Assembly (NCBI RefSeq): GCF_003696235.1
Contig: NZ_RFFJ01000004.1
Coordinates: forward strand, 1 to 64,000
Reading direction: 5' to 3'
Length of the DNA: 64,000 nucleotides
Source: Streptomyces triticirhizae
GTDB taxonomy: Bacteria > Actinomycetota > Actinomycetes > Streptomycetales > Streptomycetaceae
Shown here: positions 1-9,373 of the stretch, piece after piece
Layout of the letters: the number at the start of each line of letters is the position of its first letter
Numbering within the stretch: position 1 is the stretch's first letter
Notes under the pieces: model-generated
The model's input: only the letters and a program-made list of their open reading frames with translations
The model's database searches: none
What the model was told of the DNA's origin: nothing
Position numbers and translations under genes: made by a program

Positions 1-73
1 CGCCCGGCGAGCCGCCCCGCCCCCGCCCGGCGGGCCGCTCTGACCTGCCCGGTGAATGGACACCCGCCGGCCG

Positions 74-99
74 GGGAAGGCATGGGTACCAACCTTCCC
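74..99. promoter_or_regulatory. inverted repeat upstream of sugar transporter
   Basis: Seven-base arms GGGAAGG and CCTTCCC flank a 12-base spacer that contains GGTACC. It lies about 130 bases before the transporter ATPase start. It could be an operator or a weak terminator of an upstream gene. No regulator is visible in the window. Confidence 0.25.
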
Positions 100-204
100 A
101 GACCTGCTCCGGGGCCCCAACCGCCCCCACGACCCGCGCCCCTTCCCGCACGCAGTCCCCCACACCACCCACCCCACGGTCCAAGTCGTGTCATGCGCAC
201 GGCA

Positions 205-216
205 TGAATCGATTCA
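205..216. promoter_or_regulatory. LacI-type operator palindrome
   Basis: TGAATCGATTCA is a perfect 12-base palindrome with a central CG, the usual form of LacI-family operators in actinobacteria. It sits 14 bases before the ATPase start codon and just before its ribosome-binding site (GGAGGG, 222-227), so a bound repressor would block the whole operon. The cognate repressor is inferred and is not in the window. Confidence 0.5.
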
Positions 217-230
217 CGAGTGGAGGGTCC

Positions 231-1826
231 ATGGCCGCCTCCCGCCCCGCCGACCCGGACGACGCCCCCGTGGTCGCCCTGCGCGACGTGTGGAAGAGCT
301 TCGGCGCCGTCGCCGCCCTGCGCGGCGCGCACCTGGCGCTGCGCGCCGGTGAGGCGCACGCCCTCGTCGGCGAGAACGGCGCCGGCAAGTCCACGCTGAT
401 CAGGGTGCTCGCCGGGGTGCACCGCCCCGACCGGGGCGTCGTCGAACTCGACGGCGCGCCCGTCGAGTTCAGGAACCCGCAGGACGCGCGGGCCGCGGGG
501 CTCGCCGTGATCCACCAGGAGCCGGGCCTCTTCCCCGACCTGACCGTCGCGGAGAACGTCTTCGTCGGCCGGCAGCCGCGCGGCCGGTTCGGCCGGATCG
601 ACGAGCGCGCGATGCGCGCCGAGGCCGGCGCCGTGCTCGCCCGCCTCGGCGTGCCGCTCGACCCGCGCCGCCCCGCGCGCGGCCTGTCGATCGCCGACCA
701 GCAGATCGTCGAGATCGCCAAGGCCGTCTCCCTGAAGGCGCGCGTGCTGGTGATGGACGAGCCGACGGCCGCGCTGTCGGGGCCCGAGGTGGAGCGGCTC
801 TTCTCGGTGGTCGAGGCGCTGCGCGCCCAGGGCGCCGCCGTGCTGTTCGTCTCCCACCGCTTCGCCGAGGTCACGGCGCTGTGCCAACGGGTCACCGTGC
901 TGCGCGACGGCGCCCATGTCTCCACCGCTCCGCTCGCCGAGACCACCGTGGACCGGCTGGTCGAGCAGATGGTGGGCCGCGAGCCCGACGCGCTCCTCGT
1001 CCGGCGGGACTCCCCGGACGTCCCGGACGCCCCGGGACAACACCCGCCCGGGGCCCCGGCGTTGGAGGTGAAGGGCCTGAGCCGCGCCGGCGTCTACCGG
1101 GACGTCGGGTTCGAGGTCAGGGCCGGCGAGATCGTCGCGCTCGCCGGGCTGGTGGGCGCCGGCCGCTCCGAGGTGGCGCGCGGCATCTTCGGCGTGGACC
1201 CGCGCGACGGCGGAACGGTCACGGTCGCCGGCCGGGTGCTGCCGCCGGGCCGGCCCCGGGCCGCGATGGCCGCCGGGCTGGCCCTCGTTCCCGAGGACCG
1301 GCGCCAACAGGGCCTGGTGCTGGCGCTGTCCGTCCAGCGCAACGCGACGCTGCCGCGCGCCCGCCAGCTCTCCCGCTTCGGCTTCCTCGTCGGCGGCGCG
1401 GAGCGGCGCGCCGCCCGCGAGTGGGCGGAGCGGCTGCGCACCCGCTACGGCGACCTGGACGATCCCGTGGGCACGCTCTCCGGCGGCAACCAGCAGAAGG
1501 TGGTCCTCGCCAAGTGGCTGGCCACCGGACCCCGGGTGCTGATCGTGGACGAGCCGACCCGGGGCATCGACATCGGCACCAAGGCCGAGGTGCACCGGCT
1601 GATCGCCCAACTCGCCGCCGACGGCGTGGCGATCCTGCTGATCTCCTCCGAGCTGCCGGAGGTGCTCGGGATGGCCGACCGGGTGCTGGTGATGCGCGAG
1701 GGCCGGCTGGTCGCGGAGCTGCCGCGCGCCGAGGCGACCGAGGAACGGGTGATCCGCGCAGCGACCGGTCACGAGACGCCGGCCGGTCCGTCCCGGGCGG
1801 CGCCCCGTGGGGAGGTGACCGCGTGA
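231..1826 (+). CDS. sugar (rhamnose-type) ABC transporter ATP-binding protein
   Basis: Duplicated ATPase of the RbsA/MglA/RhaT class, which powers sugar uptake through two inner-membrane permeases. The first half has Walker [10 protein letters not shown] at about residue 47 and DEPTAAL near 175. The second half has a degenerate P-loop (GLVGAGRSE, near 306), an intact LSGGNQQK signature near 415 and [10 protein letters not shown], which is the normal asymmetry of the family. The start at 231 is preferred over an in-frame ATG at 204 because GGAGGG lies just before it. The gene overlaps the next permease by GTGA, so the operon is translationally coupled. The length (531 aa) is usual. The rhamnose assignment comes from the lipoprotein at the end of the operon. 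Confidence 0.9.
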   Translation: MAASRPADPDDAPVVALRDVWKSFGAVAALRGAHLALRAGEAHALVGENGAGKSTLIRVLAGVHRPDRGVVELDGAPVEFRNPQDARAAGLAVIHQEPGLFPDLTVAENVFVGRQPRGRFGRIDERAMRAEAGAVLARLGVPLDPRRPARGLSIADQQIVEIAKAVSLKARVLVMDEPTAALSGPEVERLFSVVEALRAQGAAVLFVSHRFAEVTALCQRVTVLRDGAHVSTAPLAETTVDRLVEQMVGREPDALLVRRDSPDVPDAPGQHPPGAPALEVKGLSRAGVYRDVGFEVRAGEIVALAGLVGAGRSEVARGIFGVDPRDGGTVTVAGRVLPPGRPRAAMAAGLALVPEDRRQQGLVLALSVQRNATLPRARQLSRFGFLVGGAERRAAREWAERLRTRYGDLDDPVGTLSGGNQQKVVLAKWLATGPRVLIVDEPTRGIDIGTKAEVHRLIAQLAADGVAILLISSELPEVLGMADRVLVMREGRLVAELPRAEATEERVIRAATGHETPAGPSRAAPRGEVTA

Positions 1827-2857
1827 CCGTCGCCGGGAGGCCGCCGGAGCGCGAACGCGGCGGCGCCGCGCTGCTGGACGCGGTGCTGCGCTTCCGCGCG
1901 CTGGGCCTGCTGGTCGCCCTGGTGCTGCTGGTCGCGGTCACCTGGCTGGCCAACTCCCGTTTCCTGTCCGCCCAGTCGATCCGCGACATCCTGCTGGCGA
2001 CAGCGCTGACGCTGCTGCTGGCCTGCGGGATGACGATGGTGGTCGTCGGCCGGGGCATCGACCTGTCGGTGGCCTCGGTGCTCGGCCTGTCCGCGTTCGG
2101 CACGGCGACGGTGCTCGCCGACCACCCCGGGCTGCCCGTTCCGCTCGCCGCCCTGGTCGGGCTGGCCATCGGCGCGGCCTGCGGCACGGTCAACGGGCTG
2201 GTCATCGCCTACGGCCGGGTGCCCGCGCTGGTGGCGACGCTCGGCACGCTCTATGTCTTCCGTGGCCTGGTCTACTTCCTCGCCGGCGGCTCCCGGATCA
2301 GCGCCGGCGAACTCCCGCGCGGCTTCCTGGACTTCGGCACCGCGCGGGTGCTGGGCGTGCCCTGGCTCTTCCTGATCGCGGTGGCGGTGCTGCTGGCCGT
2401 CGGGGAGTTCCTGCGCCGCCACCGGGCCGGCCGCGACCTGTACGCGATCGGCTCCCACGAGGAGGCCGCCCGGCTCGCCGGGCTGCCCATCCCCTCGCGG
2501 CTGCTGCTGGCCTATGTGGTCTCCGGCACCCTCGCCGGGCTCGGCGGCGTGCTCTACGCGGCCCGCTACGGAACGGTCGACGCCTCCGCCGGCTACGGGA
2601 TGGAGCTGGACATCGTGGCGGCCGTGGTGGTCGGCGGCGTCGCGATCTTCGGCGGCAGTGGCAGCGTCTACGGCGCCGCGCTGGGCGCACTGCTGCTGAC
2701 CGTGATCAACAACGCGCTGCCGGTGCTGGGCGTCGACCCGTTCTGGCAACGGGCCGTCGTCGGCGCGCTGATCATCGCGGCCATCGCCCTGGACCGGCTG
2801 GTCGCGCTGCGCGTCGCGGCCTCGCTCCGCGGAAGGGACGACGCCCATGTCCACTGA
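1823..2857 (+). CDS. sugar ABC transporter permease 1
   Basis: Integral membrane permease of the BPD_transp_2 (RbsC/RhaP) family, 344 aa with about eight to ten hydrophobic segments. The family signature is visible as [16 protein letters not shown] near residues 75-90 and as the C-terminal [18 protein letters not shown] glycine-rich turn. The GTG start at 1823 overlaps the stop of the ATPase gene (GTGA) and has GGAGG upstream; the longer reading frame running back into the ATPase gene is a shadow. It would pair with the second permease to form the sugar channel. The carried sugar is inferred from the binding protein. Confidence 0.88.
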   Translation: MTVAGRPPERERGGAALLDAVLRFRALGLLVALVLLVAVTWLANSRFLSAQSIRDILLATALTLLLACGMTMVVVGRGIDLSVASVLGLSAFGTATVLADHPGLPVPLAALVGLAIGAACGTVNGLVIAYGRVPALVATLGTLYVFRGLVYFLAGGSRISAGELPRGFLDFGTARVLGVPWLFLIAVAVLLAVGEFLRRHRAGRDLYAIGSHEEAARLAGLPIPSRLLLAYVVSGTLAGLGGVLYAARYGTVDASAGYGMELDIVAAVVVGGVAIFGGSGSVYGAALGALLLTVINNALPVLGVDPFWQRAVVGALIIAAIALDRLVALRVAASLRGRDDAHVH

Positions 2858-3929
2858 GAACGCCGCGCGTTGGCCCCGCCTCCCCCGACGCCTCGCCGGC
2901 TGGGACGCGGCGGTCGTCGCGCTCACCGTGCTCACCCTGCTCGTCGCCTCCGGCGCGGTCGACGAGTTCGGCACGACGCGCAACGCGACGTTCCTGATCC
3001 TCGACCTGGCGCCCGTGCTGCTGCTGGCGCTGCCGATGACGCTGATCGTGGTCAGCGGCGAGATCGACCTGTCGGTGGCCAGCACGGTCGGCCTGACCAG
3101 CGCGCTGATGGGTGAACTCTGGGCCGGGGGGCTGCCGTTGGAGACCATTGTGCCGCTGGCGGTGCTGGCCGGCGCGGTGCTCGGCGCGTTCAACGGGCTG
3201 CTGGTGACCGTGCTCGGCCTGCCCTCGCTGGCCGTCACCATCGGCACGCTCGCCCTCTACCGTGGCCTGGCCTATGTCCTCCTCGGCGACACGGCCGTCG
3301 CCGACTTCGCGCGGGACTACACCCGTTGGGCCAACGGCTCGCTGGGCGGCGGCTGGGTGCCCAACGTCGTCCCGCCGATCCTGCTGCTGGTGGTGGCGTT
3401 CGCGCTCGCCCTGCACGCCACGCCCGTGGGCCGGGCGATCTTCGCGATGGGCGCCAACGACACGGCCGCCGCGTTCGCCGGCATCCCGGTGGAGCGCACC
3501 AAGTTCTTGCTCTATGTGGTCTCCGGCGCGGTCGCCGGGCTGGTCGGCGTCTACTGGACGCTGCGCTACTCCACCGCCCGCGCCGACAACGCGGAGGGCC
3601 TCGAACTCACCGTCGTCGCCGCCGTGTTGCTCGGCGGGGTCTCCATCTACGGCGGGCGCGGCACGCTGCTGGGCGTGGTCGCCGGCGTCGTGCTGCTGAC
3701 CTCGCTCCAGAACGCGCTCCGCCTGGCGAAGGTCTCGGCCGACGCGCTCACCGTCATCACCGGCACGCTCCTGATCCTCTCCGTGCTGCTGCCCAACGTC
3801 TCCGCCGCGCTGGGCGCCCGCCTCCGCCGCCGCACGCCCGCACCGCCGCCGTCGCCGTCGCCCCCAACGCCCGCCGCCCGCACCGCCGTTCCGCTTCCCG
3901 AGCCGACACGAAGGGATGGCCGACCATGA
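2847..3929 (+). CDS. sugar ABC transporter permease 2
   Basis: Second RbsC/RhaQ-type permease (360 aa), paralogous to the preceding gene. It carries the same landmarks: SGEIDLSVASTVGL near residue 70 and VVAAVLLGGVSIYGGRGT near 255. The start overlaps the end of permease 1 by 11 bases. The C-terminus is a low-complexity Pro/Ala/Arg tail (PAPPPSPSPPTP) after the last membrane segment, probably cytoplasmic and dispensable. Two different permeases plus one double ATPase match the rhamnose and autoinducer-2 transporter layout rather than ribose systems, which use one permease. Confidence 0.88.
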   Translation: MSTENAARWPRLPRRLAGWDAAVVALTVLTLLVASGAVDEFGTTRNATFLILDLAPVLLLALPMTLIVVSGEIDLSVASTVGLTSALMGELWAGGLPLETIVPLAVLAGAVLGAFNGLLVTVLGLPSLAVTIGTLALYRGLAYVLLGDTAVADFARDYTRWANGSLGGGWVPNVVPPILLLVVAFALALHATPVGRAIFAMGANDTAAAFAGIPVERTKFLLYVVSGAVAGLVGVYWTLRYSTARADNAEGLELTVVAAVLLGGVSIYGGRGTLLGVVAGVVLLTSLQNALRLAKVSADALTVITGTLLILSVLLPNVSAALGARLRRRTPAPPPSPSPPTPAARTAVPLPEPTRRDGRP

Positions 3930-5026
3930 CCCGCACCCCAGCCCCGACCACGAAACCGGGCAGAACCCGTGCCCGCCGCGCCGCGCTCGCCCTCGGCCTG
4001 GCCCTCACCCTCGCCGCCTGCGGCGGCACCACCCGGGACAGCGAGGAGGAACGCGACGACGCCCCCGCCGGCGACGCCACCGCCGACCCGGACGCCGCCT
4101 ACGCGACCGACCTGAGCGTCGCGATGCTGCCCAAGTCCGTCAACAACCCCTACTTCGAGGCCAGCAGCGAGGGCGCCGAACGCGTCGTCGACGAACTCGC
4201 CGGCTCCTACGAGTACACCGGCCCCTCCGACGCCTCCGCCTCCTCCCAGCTGTCCTATGTCAACACGCTCAGCCAACAGGCCACCGACGTCGTGCTGTTG
4301 TCCGCCAACGACCCCAACGCGCTCTGCTCCGCGCTGGAACAGGCCCGCGCGCTGGAGACGACGGTCGTGACGTTCGACTCCGACGTGGCGCCCGAGTGCC
4401 GCGACGTCTTCGTCAGCCAGGTGGACGGCGCCGAGGTCGGCGGCGCGCTGCTGGAGATGACGGCCGAACAGATCGGCGGCGAGGGCGAGATCGCGATCCT
4501 GTCGGCCACCGCCAACGCCACCAACCAGAACGCCTGGATCGACACCATGGAGGCCGAGCTGGCGGAGAACCCCGACTACGCCGACATCGAACTGGTCGCC
4601 GTCGCCTACGGGGACGACGAGGACGAGAAGTCGTTCCGCGAGACACAGGGCCTCCTGGCGGCCCACCCCGACCTGGCGGCGATCGTCTCCCCCACCACCG
4701 TCGGCATCGCGGCGGCCGCCCGTTACCTCCAGGGCTCCGAGTACCGGGGCGAGGTGGCCCTGACCGGGCTGGGCACGCCCAACCAGATGCGGGAGTTCGT
4801 CGCCGACGGCACGGTCACGGAGTTCGCCCTCTGGGACCCGACCGCGCTCGGCGAACTCGCCGCCTACGCCGGCGCGGCCGTCGCCTCCGGCATCATCACC
4901 GGCGCGGAGGGCGAGACCTTCACGGCCGGCGAACTGGGCGAGTACACCGTCGGCCCCGACGGCGTGGTCACCCTGGGCCCGCCGACCCGCTTCAACGCCG
5001 ACAACATCGACGACTACGACTTCTGA
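3926..5026 (+). CDS. rhaS: rhamnose ABC transporter substrate-binding lipoprotein
   Basis: Exported sugar-binding lipoprotein (366 aa). The N-terminus has an Arg-rich stretch and hydrophobic core, then the lipobox LAAC with Cys32 as the lipidated residue. The mature part is a periplasmic-binding-protein type 1 fold. Several stretches are characteristic of actinobacterial RhaS proteins: GPSDASASSQ, NATNQNAWID, IVSPTTVGIAAAARY and LTGLGTPNQMR. It is last in the operon and overlaps permease 2 by ATGA. No rhamnose catabolic gene or mutarotase follows, which is unusual, since these often sit downstream. Family assignment is confident; the actual ligand is inferred. Confidence 0.82.
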   Translation: MTRTPAPTTKPGRTRARRAALALGLALTLAACGGTTRDSEEERDDAPAGDATADPDAAYATDLSVAMLPKSVNNPYFEASSEGAERVVDELAGSYEYTGPSDASASSQLSYVNTLSQQATDVVLLSANDPNALCSALEQARALETTVVTFDSDVAPECRDVFVSQVDGAEVGGALLEMTAEQIGGEGEIAILSATANATNQNAWIDTMEAELAENPDYADIELVAVAYGDDEDEKSFRETQGLLAAHPDLAAIVSPTTVGIAAAARYLQGSEYRGEVALTGLGTPNQMREFVADGTVTEFALWDPTALGELAAYAGAAVASGIITGAEGETFTAGELGEYTVGPDGVVTLGPPTRFNADNIDDYDF

Positions 5027-5167
5027 GACGGGGGCGGGTGAGCTGGGGCCGGCCGGTCAACTTCCGGTGCCCGCCCGGCCGTTGCCCGGTCGACGCAGGC
5101 CGGGCGACGGGCGCCTGGGGCACCATCGAGGAACGGAGACGGGCGGGAACGGGGAACGGGGGCGCGG

Positions 5168-8100
5168 GTGGCGGAGGACGACGCGGAGCTGGCGCGGGCG
5201 GTGCGGGAGGTGCTGCGCTGGGCCTCGGACGACGTTCCGCGTTTCCGCCGGCTGCTGGGCTGGCTCTGCGCCACGGCCTACGATCCGGCCGTTCCCCGCG
5301 CCCGCGCCGCCGACGAGGCGAGTGACCTCGGGCTGGACTCGCCCGAACTCGTCGCGTTCCACGCACTGTTGACCGACCTCCGCTGCGGCGAGCCGGAGCC
5401 CCGCGCACTGGCCGCCCGGCTCCGGCTCGCCGCACGGGCGGCCTCCCGCGCATCCACTTCGGAGCGGGCCCGCGCCGCCCGCCTGCACGCCGCCCTGCTG
5501 CTGCGCGCCAACCTGGCGGCGCCCGGCACCATGGACTTCGACGAGATCGACGAGGAGGCCGTGGCCGAGCCGGACCCCGCCGCCGGCGAGGGCGGGTTCA
5601 CCTGGCGAAGCCCGCTCGACGTGGAGCAGTACCTCGTCTTCCAGCTCGACATGACCCGACTCACCCAGACCGGTGACCTGAAGCGCCTGGAGCTGGGCAT
5701 CGCCCGACTGCGGGCGTTGCTGGACGGCCTGCCCGAGAACGACGAACGCACCCCGGAAACCCGCCGCGTCCTCACCGCCCTGCTCACCGGTTGGCTGGAG
5801 GCGGCGGCGCAGCTGGGCGGCAGCCTGCGGCTCGGCGACGATGTGCTGGCACTCGCACGGGAGTTGGACGCCAACGGCCCCGGCCGCTCGGTCGAGGTGC
5901 CGCCGGCGCTGGCCACCATCCAGCGGGAGCGGGCCCGGGCCCAACGTGAGGGCGACCTCGACACCATGCGGCGCCTGGTCGGCGAACTCACCGAGTTGCT
6001 GGCCGCGTTGCCCACCGATCACGAGCTGCGTTTCGCGGTCCTGGGTGCCCTGGCCGCGCAGGAGCACGAACTGGCCGCCCGCGAGGGTGACCGCGAGATG
6101 ACCGCCGCAGCGGCGCGCCACTACCGGGAGTTGGCCGAGACCGACCGGCGCCGGGTGCCCGCCACGCTCGCCGCGTTCCTCCCCATGCTGCGGGCCAACG
6201 CCTTCGCCTGCCTGGTCTCGCTGGCACCCGTCCGCGAGGCGGTCTCCCACGCGTTGACGGCCGCGCGCGAGGCCCTGGTCGCCCCGCATCCCCACCCGAG
6301 CAGCGAGGCCCTACTCCTGCACACCCTGGGCCGCGCGCTGCTGCACGCCGCCCGGCACCTCGACGACCGTGCGGTGCTGGAGCGTTCGATCAGTGTCCTG
6401 GCCCGATGCCGCGACCTGCTGGTCGAGGGGCGCTGCCCGCCCCACAGCGGCGAGGTGCTCGTGCAGCTGTCGGAGGCGCTGTGGCTGCGCGGCCAGTGGG
6501 GCGGCGACCGGGCCGACCGGGACCTGACCAACGCCCGAACCGTTCGCCGCGAGGCGTTGGGTGTCCTGGCTGACGACGTGCTGCTCCAGTCCGGCGCCGA
6601 GCACGGGCTGTCCGTGGCCCGCGCCGGTGCGACCCACGCGCTGTGGCTGGCGCGCGAGGCGGGGAGCGAGCCGGCCCAGGCGGTGTACGCGTTGGAGATG
6701 GGCCGGGCCCTGGTGCTGCGCGCCGCCTCCGTGGCGCGCGACGTGCCCGAGCGGTTGGAGGCGCGCGGGGAACGGGAGTTGGCGGCGCGGTGGCGCGCCG
6801 AGGCCGGGGCCGGCCCGCTGCCGGGGGCGGCGGCCGACGCGTTCCTCACGCCGGGCCTGCGCCGGCTGGCGCTGGACGCGCTGCGGGAACGGGTTCCGGG
6901 CGAGTTGCTGCGGCCGCCGGAGCCGAAGGCACTGGCCGCAGGGCTGACGGCGGCCGGCGTGGACGCGCTGGTGTATCTCGTTCCCGGGCGGCGCCCCGGC
7001 GTCCCCGGCGTCGCGTTGATCGTCCGCCCCGGCGGCGCCGCATCGCTGACGCTCCCGGAACTGGTCATGGACGAGTCGATCCCCGAACGGCTGGACGACC
7101 GCACCCCGCTGGACCGTTACCTCGACGCGGCGGCGAACCGCTCCCGCACGGGCGGCGATCCCCGCGTGCACTCCAGCTGGCGGGCCGCGTGGGAGGGCCA
7201 CTGGCGGGTGGAGCTGCGCGGGCTGTGCGACTGGGCCGGGCCCGCCGTGATGGCCCCCGTCCTGAACGCCGTCGGCCGGCCTCCCGGCCGCGCGCCCCGC
7301 GTCGTGCTCGTGCCCTGCGGCCCGCTCGGCGCCGTTCCCTGGCACGCGGCCCGCGTCGGGAACGAGCACGGTGCGTATCGGTACGCCTGCCAGTCCGCCG
7401 TGATCAGCTACGCGTCCTCCGGCGCCGAGTTCCTGCGCGCCGCGCGGCGCGAGCGGCTGCCCGCCGAGGCCGGGCAGCTGCTGGTCGCCGACCCCCACCT
7501 CACCCTCGTCTGGGCCGAGATCGAGACGGCGGCGCTGCGCGCCCGCTACCCACGGGCGCTGCGCTACGGCTCGTTTCTTTCCCTCACCGACGCCGGCGAC
7601 GCGGCCGGCACGCCCGAGGAGGTGCTGGCCGCGCTGCCCGGCGGCGCGGCGCCGGCCGCGATCGTGCACCTGGCGTGTCACGCGATGGCCGGGGTGCACC
7701 CGGCGCGTTCCGCGCTGCGGCTCGCCGCGCCCGAAAACGGCCCGGGCGACGGCGAGTTGACCGTGGCCGACATCCTGGACCGCGCCGGCGCGGCGCCCGG
7801 AACGACGGCCGGCCCGCTGGTCGTGCTCAGCGCCTGCGAGACGGACCTGAGCACCCGCGACCACGACGAGGCGTTGACGTTGGCCACCGCGCTGGTCAGC
7901 CGGGGCGCGACCGATGTCATCGGCTCGCGCTGGGCCATCCAAGACGGGGCGGCCGCCGTGATGATGGCCGTCTTCCACGACGCCCTCACCCGGGGCGGCC
8001 AGGCCCCGCCCGACGCGCTGCGCGCCGCCCAGCTCTGGATGCTCGCCCCCGACCGGACCCCGCCCCCCGGCCTCCCGCGCGACCTGGCCCGCGAGGCGGC

Positions 8101-8188
8101 GCGCCGCGACCTCGACGCGTTGCACCTGTGGGCGGCGTTCACCCACCAGGGCAACCCGGCGGGCGGCGAAGCGGCGTCGCTCGGCTGA
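5168..8188 (+). CDS. TPR-like/CHAT domain protein (caspase-like protease)
   Basis: Large cytoplasmic protein (1006 aa, GTG start) with no signal or membrane segment. The first ~650 residues are Ala/Leu/Arg-rich helices of TPR character. The C-terminal ~300 residues form a CHAT domain, a caspase/separase-clan peptidase. The catalytic pair is visible as HLACHA with His838 and LSACET with Cys890, about 50 residues apart as expected. The extreme C-terminus (LWAAFTHQGNP) is typical. The usual HG after the catalytic His is HA here. It stands alone between the sugar operon and a convergent Nudix-like gene, so its substrate is unknown. CHAT proteins act in regulated proteolysis, and some in gasdermin-type defence, but no partner is seen here. 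Confidence 0.85.
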   Translation: MAEDDAELARAVREVLRWASDDVPRFRRLLGWLCATAYDPAVPRARAADEASDLGLDSPELVAFHALLTDLRCGEPEPRALAARLRLAARAASRASTSERARAARLHAALLLRANLAAPGTMDFDEIDEEAVAEPDPAAGEGGFTWRSPLDVEQYLVFQLDMTRLTQTGDLKRLELGIARLRALLDGLPENDERTPETRRVLTALLTGWLEAAAQLGGSLRLGDDVLALARELDANGPGRSVEVPPALATIQRERARAQREGDLDTMRRLVGELTELLAALPTDHELRFAVLGALAAQEHELAAREGDREMTAAAARHYRELAETDRRRVPATLAAFLPMLRANAFACLVSLAPVREAVSHALTAAREALVAPHPHPSSEALLLHTLGRALLHAARHLDDRAVLERSISVLARCRDLLVEGRCPPHSGEVLVQLSEALWLRGQWGGDRADRDLTNARTVRREALGVLADDVLLQSGAEHGLSVARAGATHALWLAREAGSEPAQAVYALEMGRALVLRAASVARDVPERLEARGERELAARWRAEAGAGPLPGAAADAFLTPGLRRLALDALRERVPGELLRPPEPKALAAGLTAAGVDALVYLVPGRRPGVPGVALIVRPGGAASLTLPELVMDESIPERLDDRTPLDRYLDAAANRSRTGGDPRVHSSWRAAWEGHWRVELRGLCDWAGPAVMAPVLNAVGRPPGRAPRVVLVPCGPLGAVPWHAARVGNEHGAYRYACQSAVISYASSGAEFLRAARRERLPAEAGQLLVADPHLTLVWAEIETAALRARYPRALRYGSFLSLTDAGDAAGTPEEVLAALPGGAAPAAIVHLACHAMAGVHPARSALRLAAPENGPGDGELTVADILDRAGAAPGTTAGPLVVLSACETDLSTRDHDEALTLATALVSRGATDVIGSRWAIQDGAAAVMMAVFHDALTRGGQAPPDALRAAQLWMLAPDRTPPPGLPRDLAREAARRDLDALHLWAAFTHQGNPAGGEAASLG

Positions 8189-8647
8189 TCAGCTGAAGGC
8201 GGCCTCGGGCCGGTCGGCGTTGACCAACAGCGGCAGCCGGCGGCGCTGCCCGGCGGCGATGATCGCGTACTGGTACAACGCCGGCGGCTCGTGCAACTCC
8301 CGCATCGGCACCCAACTCGCCCCCTCCACCGGGTCGTTGTCCGGCACCTCCGGCAACACCCCACCGTCCAGCACATAGGAGAACCCGTTCAACTCCCCCT
8401 CCTCGTCCGTGGTCGGGGTGACGGCCAGCACCTCGGCGAGGGAACGGTCGCATCCGGTCCGCTTCATCAGCAGCTCCCGCGCGGCCAGGATCACGCACCG
8501 CCCCTGCGGCACCGTGCCGTGCGGCAGCACCCACCCGTCATCCATCCCCTCCCGCTTCCCCCGCACCATCAACACGTGGTTCGACGCCGTGGTCGCCAAC
8601 ACGTGAAAGGTGAACGGAACCGAGGAACGGACAATCGTCGTACGCAT
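8189..8647 (-). CDS. Nudix-fold protein with degenerate Nudix box
   Basis: Small protein of 152 aa. Residues ~35-65 look like a Nudix region (DGWVLPHGTVPQGR, then AARELLMKRTG), and the later ASWVPMREL matches the usual C-terminal strand of Nudix hydrolases. The metal-binding signature is broken: the Glu after the second Gly is Arg, the REUxEE core reads RELLMK, and one residue is missing between the two halves. It is therefore probably not an active diphosphohydrolase and may be a nucleotide sensor. Its start has AAGGG a few bases upstream. It is convergent with the CHAT gene and downstream of the small-protein operon at 8709-9798. Confidence 0.55.
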   Translation of the reverse strand: MRTTIVRSSVPFTFHVLATTASNHVLMVRGKREGMDDGWVLPHGTVPQGRCVILAARELLMKRTGCDRSLAEVLAVTPTTDEEGELNGFSYVLDGGVLPEVPDNDPVEGASWVPMRELHEPPALYQYAIIAAGQRRRLPLLVNADRPEAAFS

Positions 8648-8664
8648 GAAGAACCCTTGTCTCG

Positions 8665-8708
8665 TGTAGGTGAGTTGACTTGCTTGACTTGCTTGGTTGG
8701 TTGGTTGG
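8665..8708. repeat. short tandem repeats between two genes
   Basis: Read on the minus strand, this spacer has four AACC units followed by two imperfect copies of AAGCAAGTC, immediately before the Nudix-like gene. The paired CAAGTCAAG direct repeats look like a binding site for a regulator, or simple slippage. No regulator can be assigned. Confidence 0.35.
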
Positions 8709-9056
8709 TCAGTAGGTGAGCGCCGGGAGGAAGCCGGCCAGGGCGGTCAGCAGGCACATCAGTCCGACGAACGCCGGCCCCAACACCCCGCCGGACTCCG
8801 GGGGTTGCTCCGGACCGGTCTCGTGCGGGCGGGGCACCACCCGCCAGTGCCGCTCCGTCCGCGCCAGAAACAACGTGTGCTCCGGGTACTCGGCCGTGTG
8901 TTGGATCGACCACACCGCCACCGGCAGCTCGTCGTCGTCGAACAGCGGCGAACGCGCCTCGCAGCTCATGCACTCCGCCCCGTAGATGCCCTCGGGCACC
9001 CCCGGCCCCCGCTCCTTGACCAGCACCCAGTCCGCGCCCCGAACGATCTCGGTCAT
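8709..9056 (-). CDS. small membrane-tailed protein with Cys pair (DUF7848-like)
   Basis: A 115-aa protein. The N-terminal half has ECMSCEARS and the pattern VWSIQHTAEYPEHTLFLARTERHWRVVP, resembling a common Streptomyces family of small Cys-containing proteins (DUF7848 as I recall it). The last ~25 residues (VGLMCLLTALAGFLPALTY) form a single hydrophobic segment, so it may be tail-anchored. ATG at 9056 overlaps the stop of the upstream gene (ATGA). It is the third gene of a minus-strand operon with the anti-sigma-like ATPase. The function is unknown. Confidence 0.55.
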   Translation of the reverse strand: MTEIVRGADWVLVKERGPGVPEGIYGAECMSCEARSPLFDDDELPVAVWSIQHTAEYPEHTLFLARTERHWRVVPRPHETGPEQPPESGGVLGPAFVGLMCLLTALAGFLPALTY

Positions 9057-9373
9057 CCCCCGCCCTGCCCCTTCGTCTCCGTTGGTTGATAGACATCGGC
9101 CAGCCGCCGCAGCCGCCGCCCGAACACCGTCCGCGCTTTGCGGTACCGGGCCTTCCACCCCGACTCCGCGAAGTCCCAGACCATCGCGTGCAGTTGATCC
9201 AGACACCCCCCACAGGCGTAGAGCGGAGCGTGCGCCCCCACCGTGGAGACCGCCCCGATCCACACCACGGCCGTCACCTGGTGACCGCAGAAGAACCAAC
9301 ACGGCCCGACCACCCAGGAGTTGGCCCCCCGCCGGCCCGGCAGCGGAAGCATGAACTCCCACTCGCCGCCCAT
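9053..9373 (-). CDS. hypothetical Cys-rich protein in anti-sigma-like operon
   Basis: A 106-aa protein of unknown function. It contains CWFFCGH near residue 30 and ACGGCLDQLHAMV near 65, which could together bind zinc. The C-terminal third is basic (RYRKARTVFGRRLRRL). The ATG at 9373 overlaps the ATPase stop (ATGA), and its own stop overlaps the next ATG, so all three genes are translationally coupled. This gene type often accompanies XRE-DUF5753/ATPase pairs in streptomycetes. Confidence 0.55.
   Translation of the reverse strand: MGGEWEFMLPLPGRRGANSWVVGPCWFFCGHQVTAVVWIGAVSTVGAHAPLYACGGCLDQLHAMVWDFAESGWKARYRKARTVFGRRLRRLADVYQPTETKGQGGG

Noticed and set aside
56..352. Open frame of 98 codons at the left edge
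   Set aside because: Overlaps the start of the transporter ATPase in another frame, Arg/Pro low-complexity product, no ribosome-binding site.
881..1822. N-terminal extension of the first sugar permease
   Set aside because: It is the out-of-frame shadow of the ATPase gene; GTG 1823 overlaps the ATPase stop and fits the family length.
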